From Neocallimastix lanati (nom. inval.) (Eukaryota; Neocallimastigomycota; Neocallimastigomycetes; Neocallimastigales; Neocallimastigaceae), in contig JACVTC010000004.1 of the NCBI GenBank assembly GCA_016946835.1, positions 80,001 to 102,500 on the forward strand: a stretch of 22,500 nt of DNA. The letters are read 5' to 3'. How positions within the stretch are numbered: the stretch's first letter is position 1; every line of letters begins with the position of its first letter. The notes under the pieces were generated by a model that did not search any database, had not been told where the DNA came from, and saw only the letters and a program-made list of their open reading frames with translations. Made by a program: the position numbers and the translations under genes. Below are positions 1-13,259 of the stretch, one piece after another.

Positions 1-64
1 CTTTTAAATTGAAATCTAAAAAAAAAAAACTTTATTGTTTTGTTTGTTTAGTATTTATTCATTA

Positions 65-1898
65 TTATTTGTATATAGTATATGGTGATGGTCCATAACG
101 TCCAGAATGCGCATCGGAACTATAAATTGAAGAGTAGGCGGCTGATTTTTGTTGTTGAACTAAGTAAGAAGAAGCGTTATATACGGTATTATTGGAAGAT
201 AGATAATCTGAGGAAGGTGGAGGATAGATAGGTACGACAACTGGTGGATGAGAAGCTAATTGACGACGTTTTTTCTTCATTGCTGCAAACTTTGCTGCGG
301 GAACAGTAGATACAGCAACGCTTGAGAATGAATAATTATTTGTATTTGTTAATTGATCTAATAAAATAAAATTTTTTGATATATCAAAAATATAATAATA
401 ATAATTAAAAATAATATTTAATAATAATAATAATTGTAATATTTAAAAATATTATTAATAGTAATGTTTTCTTTTTTTTTTTTTTTTTTTTTTCTTTAAT
501 ATTGTTTATGAAAGTATATATATATATATATATAGAAATGTTCAAATCATAATCATAAATAATTTTTAAATTCAATCTTTATTTTAAAGATTTTTCTTTA
601 TTTTTTTTTTTTTTTTTTTTATTTTACCTTTTTGATCTTTGTCATTTTGAGAGGCCATTTCCATTAAAACTTTATGTCCTGGTGAACGGTAACACTTTTT
701 TCGGGTAACAGAAGGTTCTGATATTGGAAGTTGAATAAATTCTAATTGAAAATTATTAGTATTATTATTATCCCAGTAGGTACAATTATTTACTTCATAA
801 CGAATAGCAAAAGACATAATAATTGGATGATCAGCGAAATGTGGGACGAGGGAATGATTAAAGGCATTAAATTGAGAGGTCATATCTATAGTAAAGGTAA
901 ATAAATCTAAACCGACATCACTATAGAAAGCAGTACCACTAGTAACGGCACTCGTATAAACAGCAGGTGCTTCCTTTGAAGTATTCCAGTTATCAAGTGT
1001 ATATCGAATAAAAACTAATTTATGATAGGCTAAATTCTTTACTTGAATGGTACCCTTCAGTATACTACCATCAACTAATTCAATACTTTCTAATCCCATA
1101 ACATTACTCATCATATCGAATGGTGTAAATACTGGAATATTAATAAGGCATATACCATTCTTATATATAATTTCTTCTGGTTCCTTTTCTGGAGTTTCAG
1201 GTGTCAAATCTTTAGAATCAGGTACAACAAATTGAGGACTTTCACCTATATCTTCTGGTTTATCAAGACATTCAAAAAGACAGACCATTTCTAAATCATT
1301 ACTAAATTGTACAGATTTACGATGACCAGGGAAATTTGGTGATTTCAAAGAAGACTTTCTTCTTCTACGACCTGAAGGCGAGGTGGATCGACTACTATAG
1401 CAACTTGTAGAATCATCTGAAACAAAACCAGAATCATTAGCTCTTTCAGGAGATGAGTATACACTCTCATCCTCATCTTCATCATTTTTTTTATTTTGGT
1501 CATATACCTTTACTACTTCTTCCTTTTTTTCGGTACTTTCTTCAGACTTTGGTGATTTTTCATATTCACTTTCATTACTACTACTACTATTAGTATTAAT
1601 TACCTCAACTTTAGTTTCTTTATCAGTGAAGGTTTGTTCTTTAACTTCCTGTCTTTCATTAAAAATACTACTGTCTTCAATTTCAATTTTTGTTAATTGT
1701 TTAATGGTTGTAGTAGTTGTTGTTGTTATAGTTTCGGTCAAAAGGGTTGTAGTCTTTACAAAAGTATTTCCATTATTAATATCATTATCTGTTGTTGATT
1801 CTTTTAATGTATAAAATTAATTTTTTCATTTAATTGATTTTTTTTTATTTTTATAAATAGATTAAATATAAATTAATTTTTTGACATTAATAAAGTTA

Positions 1899-1929
<31 letters not shown>

Positions 1930-3522
1930 TGTATTAATTTTTAATTATGAATTGAAATAAAGTTAAAAAAAAAAAAAAATTTTTTTTCTTACCTTCTTTA
2001 TTAGAACTACTTTGATTTTTAATTACAGTTACTACTTTATTATTTGTTTGATCTTTATTTATTGAATTAGTCTCCGATTCTGGTTCTGATTTTGATTCTA
2101 ATTCCAATTCTGATTCTGATTCTGATTTTGGACTATTCAAGATCTTATCATTTAATTCAGAGCTATGATTACTTGGTGAAATAATTTCTCCCAATGATAA
2201 TGCTTTACTTTTTTCTATTAATTCTTTAACTTCTTCTAATGTTTTTTCAATATTATCAATACCATCAAACGAAGAATAGTTTGTTTTTACATTTGTCATA
2301 TTTGGAATTGGAATTGAATGTGGGGTATATTGAGACGTTTTCATTAATATATTATGATTATGATTATGATTATGTTGGTGATTTTCTAAATGATGATTTA
2401 ATTTTGAACTTTGATTATTTCCTATTAAAAAAAAATATAATTTAAAAATAAAATAGAATAATTAATATTGAAAGTTACAATAAAAAAAAATGAATGAATA
2501 TAAATATATATAAAAATTGATGTTAATATATATATATATTTTCAACTATATTTTTTAATACTATATAAATTTTTATTTAATCTTTTTTTTTATAAAAAAA
2601 AAAAAAAGATTAAATAAAAATAAAGATATGTACCACAATAGCAACAAAACGATGGATTAATTTTAGAATTTAACGCTGGCATAGTAGTTGTTTCATAATA
2701 GAATGGATTTTCAATGTAATGATCGTGAGAAGGATTAGAATTATGATGTTCAAGTGAATTCATTAATTCAGCATCCTCCATTCTAGTAAACTCTGGTAGA
2801 TTATCAATTTGATTCATTTCTCCTAGTTCATTAGTATTCATTAAATTATTTATATTAATATTCATATTATCTTCCATTTCTGTGGATCGATTCATCATAC
2901 TTTGAAAACTTATATCATCAAAACTATTGGCTTTAACGGTTTCTCCTGATTTACTAAATGGGAATAGTGAGAGCATTTCATCTTCGGTTTCTCTTGGTTT
3001 TAAAGGATTAAATTCTGAATGAGGCATATAATCTTCCATGGATGGGTTTTCTGAGTTGGCATATAAATAAGATTTATCGTTTAAAAATAGCTTATTACTT
3101 TTTAATGGTGAGCTATGTGTATTGAATAATTGATTACGTAAATAAAGCTTATTAGTATTATTTATATTAATTGGAGAAGAACGAGTACTGATTTGTGGTT
3201 TTGAAAAATCTTTATCATGCATACAATGAACAGTGACTGGTGTAATTATAGGAACACTAAAATTTGAAGATTTAATATTACTAAATATTGAATTTTTAGT
3301 TTTATCGCTTTTATTGAAGTTTTTATATAAATTATTTTTATAAAATTTTTGATTTCTTTTTTTATTATTGTTTTTAGTATTATATTTATTATTATTATTT
3401 AAATTTCCATTGGTGTTTTTCAACAATTGATTTTCGATATTATCTGGATATAAAAATGATTCTGAAGGTGATATTGAAATATTTGAAGGAGGGTAAGAAT
3501 GAGAATATAAAATGGTTGACAT
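65..3522 (-). CDS. Glycogen-targeting regulatory subunit of protein phosphatase 1 (CBM21 protein), four exons
   Basis: Exons by splice-site reading: 3522-2634, 2421-1993, 1800-628 and 357-65 (stop TAA at 67-65). Introns are 212, 192 and 270 bp, begin GTACAT, GTAAGA and GTAAAA, end AG, and are all phase 1, so the frame stays open; predicted length is about 927 aa. Residues about 600-605 contain KSVQF, an RVxF-type PP1 docking motif. Residues about 664-794 form a CBM21 domain: ESIELVDGSILKGTIQVKN, KLVFIRYTLDNWNTSKEAP, then a YWDNNNTNNF end motif typical of the family. The N-terminal 440 residues (exons 1-2) are Asn/Ser-rich with acidic Ser-Glu repeats; the tail after CBM21 is basic then Tyr/Ser-rich. 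Proteins of this family (yeast Gac1, animal PPP1R3) bring PP1 to glycogen to dephosphorylate glycogen synthase. The start ATG at 3522 follows an A-rich leader, as is common in fungi. CBM21 identity is firm; exons 1 and 2 rest on splice phase and could in principle be mis-joined. Confidence 0.82.
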
Positions 3523-6366
3523 TTTTATTTTATTTTAAAGTATTTTTAAAAAATAAATGGTGTTGATGTATATATGTTTTGCGAGTTCGTATTATTTTTT
3601 AATAGTTTTTTTATATATATTATTATTACAAAATAATATGGGGAGAGAGATTTTTATATATTCAATATAAATAGATTTAAAAGAATATATAAGTAAAAAA
3701 AAACTATTAATTAAAAATAATTTAATTAATAAATATTTAATAAATTGTAGATGAAGTAGTAGTAGTAATTGCAGTTATATATAAAATAATAATAAAAAAT
3801 AGAAAGATATTAATATAAAATATTAAAAACAAAAAATATTATATTTACATATATATAAAAAATAAAATACTAAATAATATGAAAAAAAAAAAAAAGAAAA
3901 GTTAAATAAAACTATTCTATAATAACTAAATAATAATAATAATAATAATAGTAGTAGTATTAATAATAGCAATAATAATGATAATAATAATAGTAATAAT
4001 AATTGCAATCTATAATAGTTAAAATATTAATATCTTTAATTTTAATAATTTTTTTCTATATAAATAATATTTATTTTACATTTATTTTTTTATTGAATAA
4101 TTTATGATATTAAACTTATATATAAAATTGTTGTTATTACTTTTTTTAGTAAAAAATGCAATATATATTGTCTAATTAACAAAATAAAAACACTATATTG
4201 TTTAAAAAAAGTTATTGTTGAATATAAATATTAATATATTTAATAGAAGTTCAATATAAATACTTATATATTTAGAATATTATCTATATTTATTAAATAT
4301 ATATATATTGGTCTTATATTTGTTTTATATTTATTTTATATAGTTGTATATTAAAAATTATGTTTATTAATTAATTAATTATTTATTTATATATCCATTT
4401 TCAAATTCTAAATATATAAAAAAAATTTTTTTTTAAAACTATTATATTATATTATTTATATTATTTTGATATTCCATAGTATACTATAATAGATTATATA
4501 TTATATATTGTATTTATTTTATATAAATTTATTACTATTGAATTTATATTTATTTATTTATTAATATATAAAGAATCATGGCTATTAAAACTTTGGTTAA
4601 ACTTTTCAATTTTTTATTATTATAAAAGGGAAATATAAAATATGTTTTTAGTATTTCAGTGCTTAAATTTATTAAATGTGAAAAAATAATTAAAGATTAC
4701 TTTTTATCAAGGTACGTTTTATTATAATATAAATAGCAAATTATTTATCAACTATTTTTCTTTATTTATATTTTTTTTAATACTTTAATTTATTAATATT
4801 AACATATCATTTTATTAGTTTGGGTAAAAATACTTTTATGTGAAAAAAAAATATCGAAAATCTATTGGGTTTTCTTATTATTATATTAATATCCTTTTAT
4901 TATTTTTTATATTAAAATTATAAATAGCGAATATATATAATTCATTGAATAAAATGAAAAAAAAAAAAAATAAAAACAATAAAATTGAAACTGCATAACA
5001 ATATTCTTACAGTTTTTTAAAAGCTTATTGAAATAAAATCTTTTTTCTTGTTTATTGTTTTTGATTTAATATTATGTATTAAATTTTCTTTCTTTTGTTT
5101 TTAACTAATTTTTTATTAAAAATATTATAATTAAATCATTTTTTGTTAATACTTTACTTTTCTTTTATTTTTTGATTGTGATTTTGATTGTTCTTTTTTT
5201 CTATTTTTTGTTTAAAATTTCAGTAAACTTTACTATTCCATAATTTCACAATAGTACAATAATATGTCGATATAAATTATTTCTTATATCCTTTATAATC
5301 TTTTCTAATTAATAATATTTTATAAATATTAATATTCTCAAATAAAATTGATTTACTTTATTTTTTTTAATCTTTATTTGAAATTGATATTATAATAATA
5401 ACAATAGGAACAAATGTTGACGAATAAAATTTTAAAATATATATAAAAAAGAAAATTTACTTTTTATAATTCCATATAATTATTAATAATTTTTTTTTTA
5501 ACTTTTGAGTATTAACAAATAGTACTCAAAGTAAATTATTTCAAAACATTTAAATAACAAAATATTAATATTAATAAATATTTGATTGAGTTTTAGCTTT
5601 GCTTTTTTTTTATTATTGAAATGTTATTTTTTATTAAAAAAAAAAAAAAAAAAAAAAGGTGAATAAAAAAAATATAAAAATAAATAATTATAAAAAAAAT
5701 TTTTTTTTAAAAAAAAAAATTAATACACTAAATAAGTATTACATAATATGTAATAAAATTTTTTAATTTTTTTTTTTTCTTTTTTTTTTTTTTAATATTT
5801 TATATTAAATTATTATTTGATAATTTTATTTTAAACTAATTATTTTATTATTATTAATATTATTAATATTAATATTATTATCATTTATTATTTACTATTT
5901 GCTATTTGCTATTTATTGATTATATTTTATTTATTATTAAATATATTTTTTTTTTATTTTATTTAATTTTTTTTTTTATTTAATATTTAAAATTTTATAA
6001 TTAATAAAATTTAAATAGTAATAAATAACTTTAATAATAAAAAAATTTTTTAAATATTAAAAATTTAGTAGTTAAAACTATTTTATTTTATTGATAAAGT
6101 TAACTTTTCTCTAATACAATTAGTATTTATATTCTAATATATTAACTATTAAGCGTTTATAAAATTTTTAGCTATTTATTTACTTTTTTTTATTAAATAC
6201 ACGATTTTTTTTAATTTTTTTTATTTAATTACTATTATTAATATTTATTTAATTTTTATTTTTATTTTTTTTTTATTTAATTTTATTTTTCAATGTATTA
6301 TTTAATCTTTTCCTTATAATAGTGACGCTATTAATTATTTATAAATTGATTAATTATTTATTGTAA
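3523..6366. other. AT-rich intergenic DNA, no gene seen
   Basis: Upstream of the PP1-subunit gene. The first 100-200 bases probably hold its promoter and leader, but no defined TATA or initiator can be singled out in such AT-rich sequence. The rest is homopolymer runs, short AT microsatellites and stop-dense reading frames on both strands. No tRNA, rRNA or conserved protein segment was recognised. Confidence 0.6.
3930..4005. repeat. Interrupted trinucleotide array (TAA/TAG)
   Basis: Runs of TAA with TAG, TGA and CAA interruptions, about 400 bases upstream of the PP1-subunit start codon. A minus-strand open frame through it codes only a Leu homopolymer and is an artefact of the repeat. Confidence 0.8.
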
Positions 6367-6606
6367 TTTATTATTTATTATTTATTATTTATTATTATTT
6401 ATTATTTATTTATTTATTATTTATTTATTATTTATTATTATTTATTTATTATTTATTATTTATTATTTATTATTTATTATTTATTATTTATTATTTATTA
6501 TTTATTATTTATTATTTATTATTTATTATTTATTATTTATTATTTATTATTTATTATTTATTATTTATTATTTATTATTTATTATTTATTTATTTATTAT
6601 TTATTT
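6367..6606. repeat. Heptanucleotide array (TTATTTA)n
   Basis: About 240 bases of a 7-bp unit, TTATTTA, highly regular from about 6440 to 6590, with 3- and 4-base slips at the edges. It is the longest regular satellite-like tract in the window. No coding or palindromic role is apparent. Confidence 0.9.
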
Positions 6607-7688
6607 ACTTATTAATTTTTATATTATATTACATATAGATATAAAAAAATAAATTTAAATGAATAATAATAAATTTTTTTAAACTTTATTAAAATATATT
6701 AAATATTCTAATATATTTTTAAATTATACTTTTTAAATTTTTTTAATTAATACATATATTACTTTAACTTTTTGTGAATTTACATAGATATGTAATATAC
6801 TGTAATATATAGTCATTTATTTATTTTTATATATTTTACTTTATACAATATCAATTCTATAAAAAAAAAAAAATATTATCTCAAAATAAATAAATATTAA
6901 ATAAATAATAAATAAAATTATTACTAAAATAATTCAATGGATAAATACAATAAATTAGAAATATATTACTTTATATTAATAATATACCACATCAATTGAA
7001 TGGACTTAAAATTATATTACTAAACGAAATACATAATAGGAATAATTTTCATAATTGTTTTTTTACAAACTAATAAGAAATAGTTTTTTTTAAAAAATTT
7101 AAAAATATGTAACAAATACATTAAATATATACAATAATGTAAGATAAATAATTATTTTTTAGCCTTTGTTTTAATCTTTTTGTTTTTTATCCTTTTACAA
7201 AAAAAAAAAAGGATGAAGAAAAAAAACTTTTTTTTGATTAAATGTCTGATAAAAAAAAAAGGTATTATTCATTAATAATACTCTAATATTATTTAATTCA
7301 TCATTGAATGATATGCTGGTAAGCAAAATAATATATATATTGTCATAAACTGATGATAATTATTTAAAAAATTTATATAATTAAGTTTATATTAATTAAA
7401 AGGTCAAAATGAAATAATATTTTTTTTTTTCAATAAAAAATATATATATAAATATATAATTTAAATAATAATAATATTAATATTATTTAAAATTTTATTT
7501 TCATAATTATAATTTTTTATATAATATTCATACAATCCTTTTTATTTTTTATTCTATTTTTTAAACAAAGGAAGAATTATTATTAATTTATTAAAATTAT
7601 TAAAACTTTTATATTAAAATTTTATCAAAAAACAATCATAACAATATATTAATATTAAAAAAAATTAAATTTCATATTTATAATTATC

Positions 7689-7693
<5 letters not shown>

Positions 7694-7737
<44 letters not shown>
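7694..7737. repeat. Poly(A) tract, 44 bases
   Basis: An uninterrupted run of 44 A. No coding remnant was recognised on its 5' side, so it does not obviously mark a retroposed mRNA. Length may be affected by sequencing of homopolymers. Confidence 0.9.
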
Positions 7738-7738
<1 letters not shown>

Positions 7739-9458
7739 ATAATAAAAGAGTATTCCATATGTTGATAACATGTTTATTTATTTATTTATTTATTTATTTA
7801 TTAGTTTTTATTATTTAAATTAATTTATTAAAAAAAATTTTTAATAAATAATAATTACATATAGAATATTGAAATATAAATTGTATAATTAAAATTATAA
7901 AATATAATCTATAAAGTTTATTAGTGATAATGAATTCTAAAACTACATATGTTAACTTATTTCAGTAATCTATTTAAAATTAATAGAAATAAATATGTAT
8001 AAATATAATTATATAACTTATTCTTATTTACCTAAATATATCATAATATCTTTATCAATTTATTTAATCATTAATAATATGTATAAATAATAATATGTAA
8101 ATTATTTTTTGAAATGAAAAAAATATATTATATTATTTTATAATGAAAAATATTAGCATTAATTTAAAAATATATATAAAATATTAAATAACGACCTTAA
8201 TAATAGAAATATAATTTAATAATTATTATAATAAAATATAAATTAATTTATTTCTTATTTTTTTTCTTTTTATTCTATTTTTTTTTTATACTAAAATTAA
8301 AGTAATAATTATAGTAAATATGCATAATTATAGGCATTTCTAGAATATAAAAGAATAAAAATTAGATTTTAAATGAATTTTATTCCATAAAACTAAATTT
8401 CTTATAATATAAATATACATTATATAATAATATTATTAGTCAAACAAATATGATGAAGTAGTATTGTATTACAAATGTAATATAGTCTATTCCTAATAAT
8501 TCTATTTTTTTTTTGATATTTATATATTAAAATTAATATTTTTAAAATAAAATTTTCAATTTTAACTCTATAGACTTTTAAATAGTATTGTGTTGAATAA
8601 GATACCGAGAGTTTAATTTTTTTTTTTTTTTTTTTTTTTTATTATTTAGATTAATAATAGTCTTGTTTTTATACGTAAAATTTTATAAATACCAGAACTT
8701 TATATTATTTTAATTATTTTTTTTTTTATTTTAATTAAAATAAAATAATAAAATATGATAAATAAAATGCAATAGAATAAAAAGTAAAATAGATTTCTAT
8801 AAGAGTGATATTTTTAGAACTTCAAGATTATTTATTCTTATAGTATTTATAGATCATTTAGATACATTAAAATTAATATAAAAATTATGGTTTTAACTTT
8901 AAATGAGGATAAAAAAAAAGTTTTTTTTACGCATATATTTAAAAAAAAAAAATTTTTTTATTTACTATAAATAAAATATTATAATATCAGTCCAATAAAC
9001 ATATAGTATCATATAAAATATATAATAACTTATATATTTTAATTAGTTAAAATTTCTATCTAAAATAAACTCTTTATAAACATATATTTATTTATTTTCA
9101 TTTAAATCCCTTAAAGGTTTTAGAAAGATAAATATCTAAATAAATAATTATATAAATATAAATGTTATGAATAAAAAAAAAAAAAAGGAAAATTTTCATT
9201 TTATTTGTAGTTGAAATTAATAATATTTCAATTAATTTAATAATCAAAAATTTCAAAAAGTAATATTTTTATATAATTAAAAAATAAAATAAAATAAAAT
9301 AAAATAAATATATATATATATAATTATTAGTATTAATTGAATAGAAAAATTAGATAAGTTAATGTTTTATATATTATTATATTATTATATATACTTTTAA
9401 TTTTCTTTTTATATGAACATAATTTTTCTCAATACGTCTTATCATTATTAAAAAAAAA

Positions 9459-9568
9459 GTCTTAGAAAAGATAATAATAAATTAATATAAAAAAAAAATG
9501 TCGTGATTAAGAAGTCTTAGAAAAAATTATAATAATAATAATAAATATGAAAAAAATGTCGTGATTAT
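9459..9568. repeat. Two-copy tandem duplication, about 55-bp unit
   Basis: Each copy starts GTCTTAGAAAA and ends with ATGTCGTGATTA; the middle is a variable A/TAA tract. Copies are 9459-9513 and 9514-9568. The conserved ends around a diverged microsatellite suggest an older duplication followed by slippage in the middle. Confidence 0.8.
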
Positions 9569-10528
9569 ATTAGTTTATATTTTTTTATTATGTAAAAAAA
9601 AATTAAAAATTTTAACTATTTTTAAATATTTTTAATTAAAATTCTTTCTATACATTTTGATTTTTAAAAAAAAAATATATTTATTGTCTATTTTATATTT
9701 TTGGTCAAAAAATTTTATAAAACATCTAAATGCTAAATAATCTAAGCTTCTTCTTTTCAATTTTCTTCTAAGAAACCCTATTACTCAAAGTCATTATATA
9801 TATATGAATTATTGGATTTCAATTACTTTAAAGTATTTATAATTTTACAGTACCACTAATTTATATATATTACATTAATATATATATATAGAGAATAAAA
9901 TAAAATTTAATAATAATAATTAATATGATACAATGATATAAAATATATAATACATTTGTATATTAATAGTATTAATAAATAAGATTATTTCATAATTCTT
10001 ATTTATTAACTTATATCCTATATATAATTTTTCAATTATACATTATAGATCATATAGAATTTATATAGAATATTAAATTTATAAAGTCTTTTTTAATTAA
10101 TTTTTTATATAGAATGTATTGACTAGTTTTTAAGCTTTTTAAAATTTTTAAAGTTCCCAACTAATGAAAAATTTTATTTTGATTATTTTTCTTTTTTTTA
10201 AATATAATTAAAAAAAAAAAAAAAAAAAAAATTAATATTAAATATTAATCAATAATAATAAATTTTGATTTATCTATTAAATTAAATTTATTATCTATTT
10301 TTTTTTAATAATATTTTATCAACCAATAATATGTGAATAATATGTTAATAAATAATAATATATTATAAAATAAAAATAATAATTTTTTTTATATATATTT
10401 TATTACTATTAAAAAAAAATAATAAAAAATTATTTATTAAACAATTTTAATTTGTAAAGTGTGGACTATCATAATTAGGTTTTACATTTAAACTATTTCA
10501 TACATTTCATAAAAATTGAAACTTTACC

Positions 10529-10604
10529 ATTTTTTATATATATAATGATGATTATAAATAAATATTTTACTATTTTTTATATATATAATGATGATTATAA
10601 ATAA
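10529..10604. repeat. Two-copy tandem duplication, 43-bp period
   Basis: A 33-base segment containing ATAATGATGATTATAAATAA is repeated exactly at 10529-10561 and 10572-10604. Exact identity suggests a recent event. Confidence 0.88.
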
Positions 10605-11200
10605 TTATTATTTTTTTTTTATCTTTTCATTTTTTATTTTTATAATTAATAATTAAAATATGAAATAAAAATTTTTACAATAAACTCTTTTTCACTTATT
10701 AATAATAAAAAAAAAAACTGTAAGAACAAATAACTATTATTAATATATTTAACTTATGAGTTGTATGTCAATTAATAATGATAAGATAATTGATAAAAAA
10801 AAAATAATATAAAATAATTAAAATAAATAAATTTAATAAATAAACGAATAATAATAAAAGTTAATGTTTATTTTTTATTTATTTGACATTTATTAATTTC
10901 ATATGAATATACACAATAATATCATTAATATTTATAAATATTAAATAAAAATAGTACATACTAATTGTAATAACTGTATTTACAAATATAATACATTTTA
11001 ATAATTCACTTTCTTTTTGCTTTTTTTTTTTTTTTTGGAAATATATTTTCATATTTATATATATAATTTAAAATAATTTACTAGTTTATCAAGGATTAGC
11101 AAAATATATATATTGCATATAAAATAAAAATTTTTTATATTAAATTATTAAATATATTTTTATGGTATAAATAATAAATTTTTATTCTAAACAAAATTTT

Positions 11201-11231
<31 letters not shown>

Positions 11232-12190
11232 TAATAATAATAATTAATGAGATAAAATTTTATTAATAATAGATAAATTAAATCTAAAAAAAAAAAAAAG
11301 AACAAATATATATATATATTTTAATTATATAATACATTAATGTTTATTATATCGGAGTTAAAAATAATTGAATGTTACCAATTTGAAAATTTATTGTTTA
11401 ATTATTTCATTCTTTTACGTATATTTTTATTTTATTTTAAAGATAAAAGAACTTCGAAAATTTAATAATATAAATATATTTATAAATAGTTATTGTAATA
11501 TATTGTAATAAAAATTTTATTATTTATATTGAATTCACATATATAAAATATTTTTTTTATTTTAGTTAAAAATTAAAAAAATATGACCCTTAAATAGTGT
11601 CTAATTCATTTAATTAAATTATTAATTTTAATTAATGTTAGTTTATAACTATCTTTCTCTTCTTCCTCTTATTATTTTTGATAATCATATAAAAACTATT
11701 ATATAGTACTAAGATCAATATTTATTTTTTTTTATAGTAAATTATATTAATTTAATAATAAAAAATATTTAAAGATAATTAATAACTATTCATACTATTT
11801 GAATGAATAAGTAAAAAATAATAAAAAATAAACGAAAAAATATTATTATATATATAATAATATTTTTTCCTTTTATGTTTATTCTAATAAAATATATATA
11901 AACATATATATATTTTATAAAAATATATTTATATATATTTATATATAAATATATTTACAAACAATTTTTGTAATCTCGAATTTTATTTATTATTTTTATT
12001 AATATTTTATTGTTTATTTATTATTATTATTATAGTTAACTGTTTTTTAATAATTATTTTTTAATATTTTATATATATTTTTTACTACATAAATTTTAAT
12101 TATATCACTATTTTATTTTATGTATTATTAAATAAATGTTTTATATGCGTATCTCTTAGAAATTTTATTTTACCTCGGTGATTTTTATTT

Positions 12191-12234
<44 letters not shown>

Positions 12235-12494
12235 AATAAAGTGATATTTGTATTTTATTTTTCATTTAAATAAATTTAATAATGTTTTAAAATTAATTAA
12301 GTTATTAAAAGCTTTAAATTTCTATTCTTTTTAATTTCTTATTTTTAATTATTATTAATTAGCATAATATACAATAAATCTATTTCGTTAAATAATATTT
12401 TTTGTAATATATGTATCTACATGACTATTTTTTTTATTGCTTTTCATTATATATTTTAATTAATTAGTTTCTTATTATTATTTTTTTTTTATCT

Positions 12495-12602
12495 TTAAAG
12501 AATCAATTTTTTTAATTAAAAAAAAAAATAATAATAATAATAATAATATTAAAGAATCAATTTTTTTAATTAAAAAAAAATAATAATAATAATAATAATA
12601 AT
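12495..12602. repeat. Two-copy tandem duplication, 54-bp period
   Basis: Unit begins TTAAAGAATCAATTTTTTT, continues AATT then poly(A), and ends in a TAA microsatellite. Copies are 12495-12548 and 12549-12602, nearly identical apart from the length of the A run and TAA array. Confidence 0.88.
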
Positions 12603-12670
12603 ATTAAATATTTATTATTATATAAAATTATTTTATTAAAATCTTTTTCCTAATAATTCTAAAAATAATA

Positions 12671-12721
12671 AATTTTTGATATTTCAAAATTATATGTATA
12701 TGAATTAAAATATCAAAAATT
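12671..12721. repeat. Inverted repeat, core of a foldback
   Basis: Perfect 14-bp arms AATTTTTGATATTT (12671-12684) and its complement (12708-12721) with a 23-base spacer. Outside the core, AATTCTA and TTTTTCCT-AAT-ATT on the left are matched in inverted form on the right (AGAATT, then TTAAGGAAAAAA near 12770), so the imperfect palindrome spans about 12640-12776. It may be a small foldback or MITE relic; no target duplication was established. Confidence 0.65.
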
Positions 12722-13259
12722 AATAGAATTATAATAATTTATTATATATCATTTTTTTTAATAATTAAGGAAAAAATGTTGCATTCTAATAATATATATA
12801 AATAAAGGAAACTTTATTTACTAATTATAAATATATTTATAAAAACAATATATAATTATATTAAATATTTAAAAAATTTAATACAATGTTTTATTTAGAT
12901 TTACATTAATATATATACTTTTTTTTTTTTTTTTAATATTTTTGTAAAATACATTTCTATATTATAAATATTTTTTTTTATTATGCTATTTATAATAAAA
13001 AAAAGCAAAAATAAAAAAGATAAAAGGGAAAACAATTGGATTATATATTAATGTAATCATATATAATTTTTTTGTTCTTATATTTATATACTTTCAAAAT
13101 AAAAAAAAAAAAAAAAGAAAGAGTGAAAGTAAGGGTGAAAAAAAAAAAAAAAATTTAGTTAAAAGAATTAAGAGTAAGAATAAAGTAAAAAAAAATTATA
13201 TAAAAATATAATTAAAGAAATATTAATAAAATTAAAAAAAAAAATCTCAAAACGATATA

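Larger units (their letters stand above)
6607..13259. other. AT-rich gene desert with local repeats
   Basis: No coding segment, tRNA or rRNA could be recognised on either strand. Contents seen: homopolymers (for example 7694-7737), TTTA and TA microsatellites, three separate two-copy tandem duplications, a foldback near 12671-12721, and a purine-rich strand at about 13090-13230 just before the first pseudogene. A small hairpin with 8-bp arms ATCCTTTT/AAAAGGAT sits at 7189-7214. Confidence 0.6.

Noticed and set aside
1047-1814. Plus-strand open frames over the CBM21 gene
   Set aside because: Shadows of the minus-strand exon; composition is the antisense of a Thr/Ser-rich protein.
3823-4008. 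61-residue minus-strand Leu-rich open frame
   Set aside because: Produced entirely by a trinucleotide repeat; no start context or conserved sequence.
7330-7380. CTGATGA sequence as a hammerhead ribozyme core
   Set aside because: No matching GAAA with flanking stems at the right spacing.
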